The notes beneath the pieces are model-generated. The model saw only the letters and a program-made list of their open reading frames with translations. It made no database searches and was not told the DNA's origin. Shown here in pieces: positions 5,738 to 5,875 of a DNA stretch of 5,875 nucleotides. Both the position numbers and the translations under genes were made by a program. The DNA is from JAICIG01 sp035532215 (GTDB taxonomy: Bacteria > Planctomycetota > Planctomycetia > Pirellulales > JAICIG01): NCBI GenBank assembly GCA_035532215.1, contig DATKRK010000062.1, positions 1-5,875 on the forward strand. The letters run 5' to 3'. How positions within the stretch are numbered: the first letter of the stretch is position 1; each line of letters starts with the position of its first letter.

Positions 5738-5743
5738 AGGGAG
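5738..5743 (+). promoter_or_regulatory. Ribosome binding site of the peroxiredoxin gene
   Basis: AGGGAG stands 9 nt upstream of the ATG at 5753, supporting that start, which also gives the family's usual N-terminus. Confidence 0.65.
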
Positions 5744-5752
5744 ATATAACAG

Positions 5753-5875
5753 ATGCTCACCGTCGGACAGAAATTCCCGGAATACAAGACGATGGCTTGC
5801 TTCGGCAACGCCAAGGAAGACCTCAAGGAAATCACCAACGCGTACCACGCCGGCAAGTGGGCCGTGTATATCTTT
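5753..5875 (+). CDS. Peroxiredoxin (AhpC/TSA family), N-terminal part
   Basis: The first 41 residues read MLTVGQKFPEYKTMACF, then KEDLKEITNAYHAGKWAVYIF, running off the window. The start M-LTVGxKFPxF, the lysine/acidic middle and the GKWxVxxF strand are the N-terminal beta-sheet of AhpC-type peroxiredoxins, thiol peroxidases that reduce hydrogen peroxide and alkyl hydroperoxides in the cytoplasm. The peroxidatic cysteine (in a F-T-x-V-C-P motif) should follow a few residues beyond the window edge and is not seen, nor is the resolving cysteine, so the subclass cannot be set. Start supported by AGGGAG 9 nt upstream and a candidate promoter. Divergent from the kinase gene; no direct evidence that the two are functionally linked. 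Confidence 0.85.
   Translation, partial: MLTVGQKFPEYKTMACFGNAKEDLKEITNAYHAGKWAVYIF

Larger units (their letters stand above)
5386..5752. promoter_or_regulatory. Divergent intergenic region between kinase and peroxiredoxin genes
   Basis: These 367 bp separate two divergently transcribed genes and must hold both promoters. On the peroxiredoxin side a reasonable sigma70-like promoter is visible (5654-5683). On the kinase side I find TTGAAA near 5430 (minus strand) but no matching -10 at a sensible distance. A perfect inverted repeat sits at 5461-5514. No small gene is convincing here. Confidence 0.5.

Overview
The window looks like chromosomal DNA from a high-GC planctomycete, probably near the Pirellulales. 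The main reasons are a Hanks-type Ser/Thr kinase fused to an extracellular substrate-binding domain, long gene-poor intergenic stretches full of palindromic repeats, and IS66 and IS5 family remnants. This assignment is inferred from gene style; no marker gene proves it.

Layout. Positions 1-139 hold the 3' end of an IS66-family transposase and its right terminal inverted repeat. Next, on the minus strand, is an intact gene for a small secreted protein of unknown function (155-886), with a clear ribosome binding site and a candidate promoter. Upstream of it lies a truncated, frameshifted IS5-family transposase remnant (about 1000-1347, minus), abutting a REP-like palindrome (1370-1437).

From about 1440 to 2934 I find no convincing gene. 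This stretch instead carries four copies of a roughly 78-nt repeat in strictly alternating orientation (1528-1605 minus, 1661-1738 plus, 1810-1887 minus, 2187-2252 plus). A different hairpin-forming dispersed repeat (1965-2051) sits between the last two copies. Several shorter hairpins occur further right.

The dominant gene (2935-5385, minus, 816 aa) encodes a transmembrane Ser/Thr kinase. Its C-terminal half is a complete UrtA/AmiC-type (urea/short-chain amide) periplasmic-binding domain, so it reads as a one-protein sensor linking an extracellular nitrogenous ligand to cytoplasmic phosphorylation. A 367-bp divergent intergenic region, holding a perfect 15-bp inverted repeat and a sigma70-like promoter, separates it from the start of an AhpC/Prx-type peroxiredoxin gene (5753 to the window end, plus).

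Nothing indicates that the kinase, the secreted protein and the peroxiredoxin form one operon. The most unusual items are the kinase-UrtA fusion and the alternating 78-nt repeat cluster.
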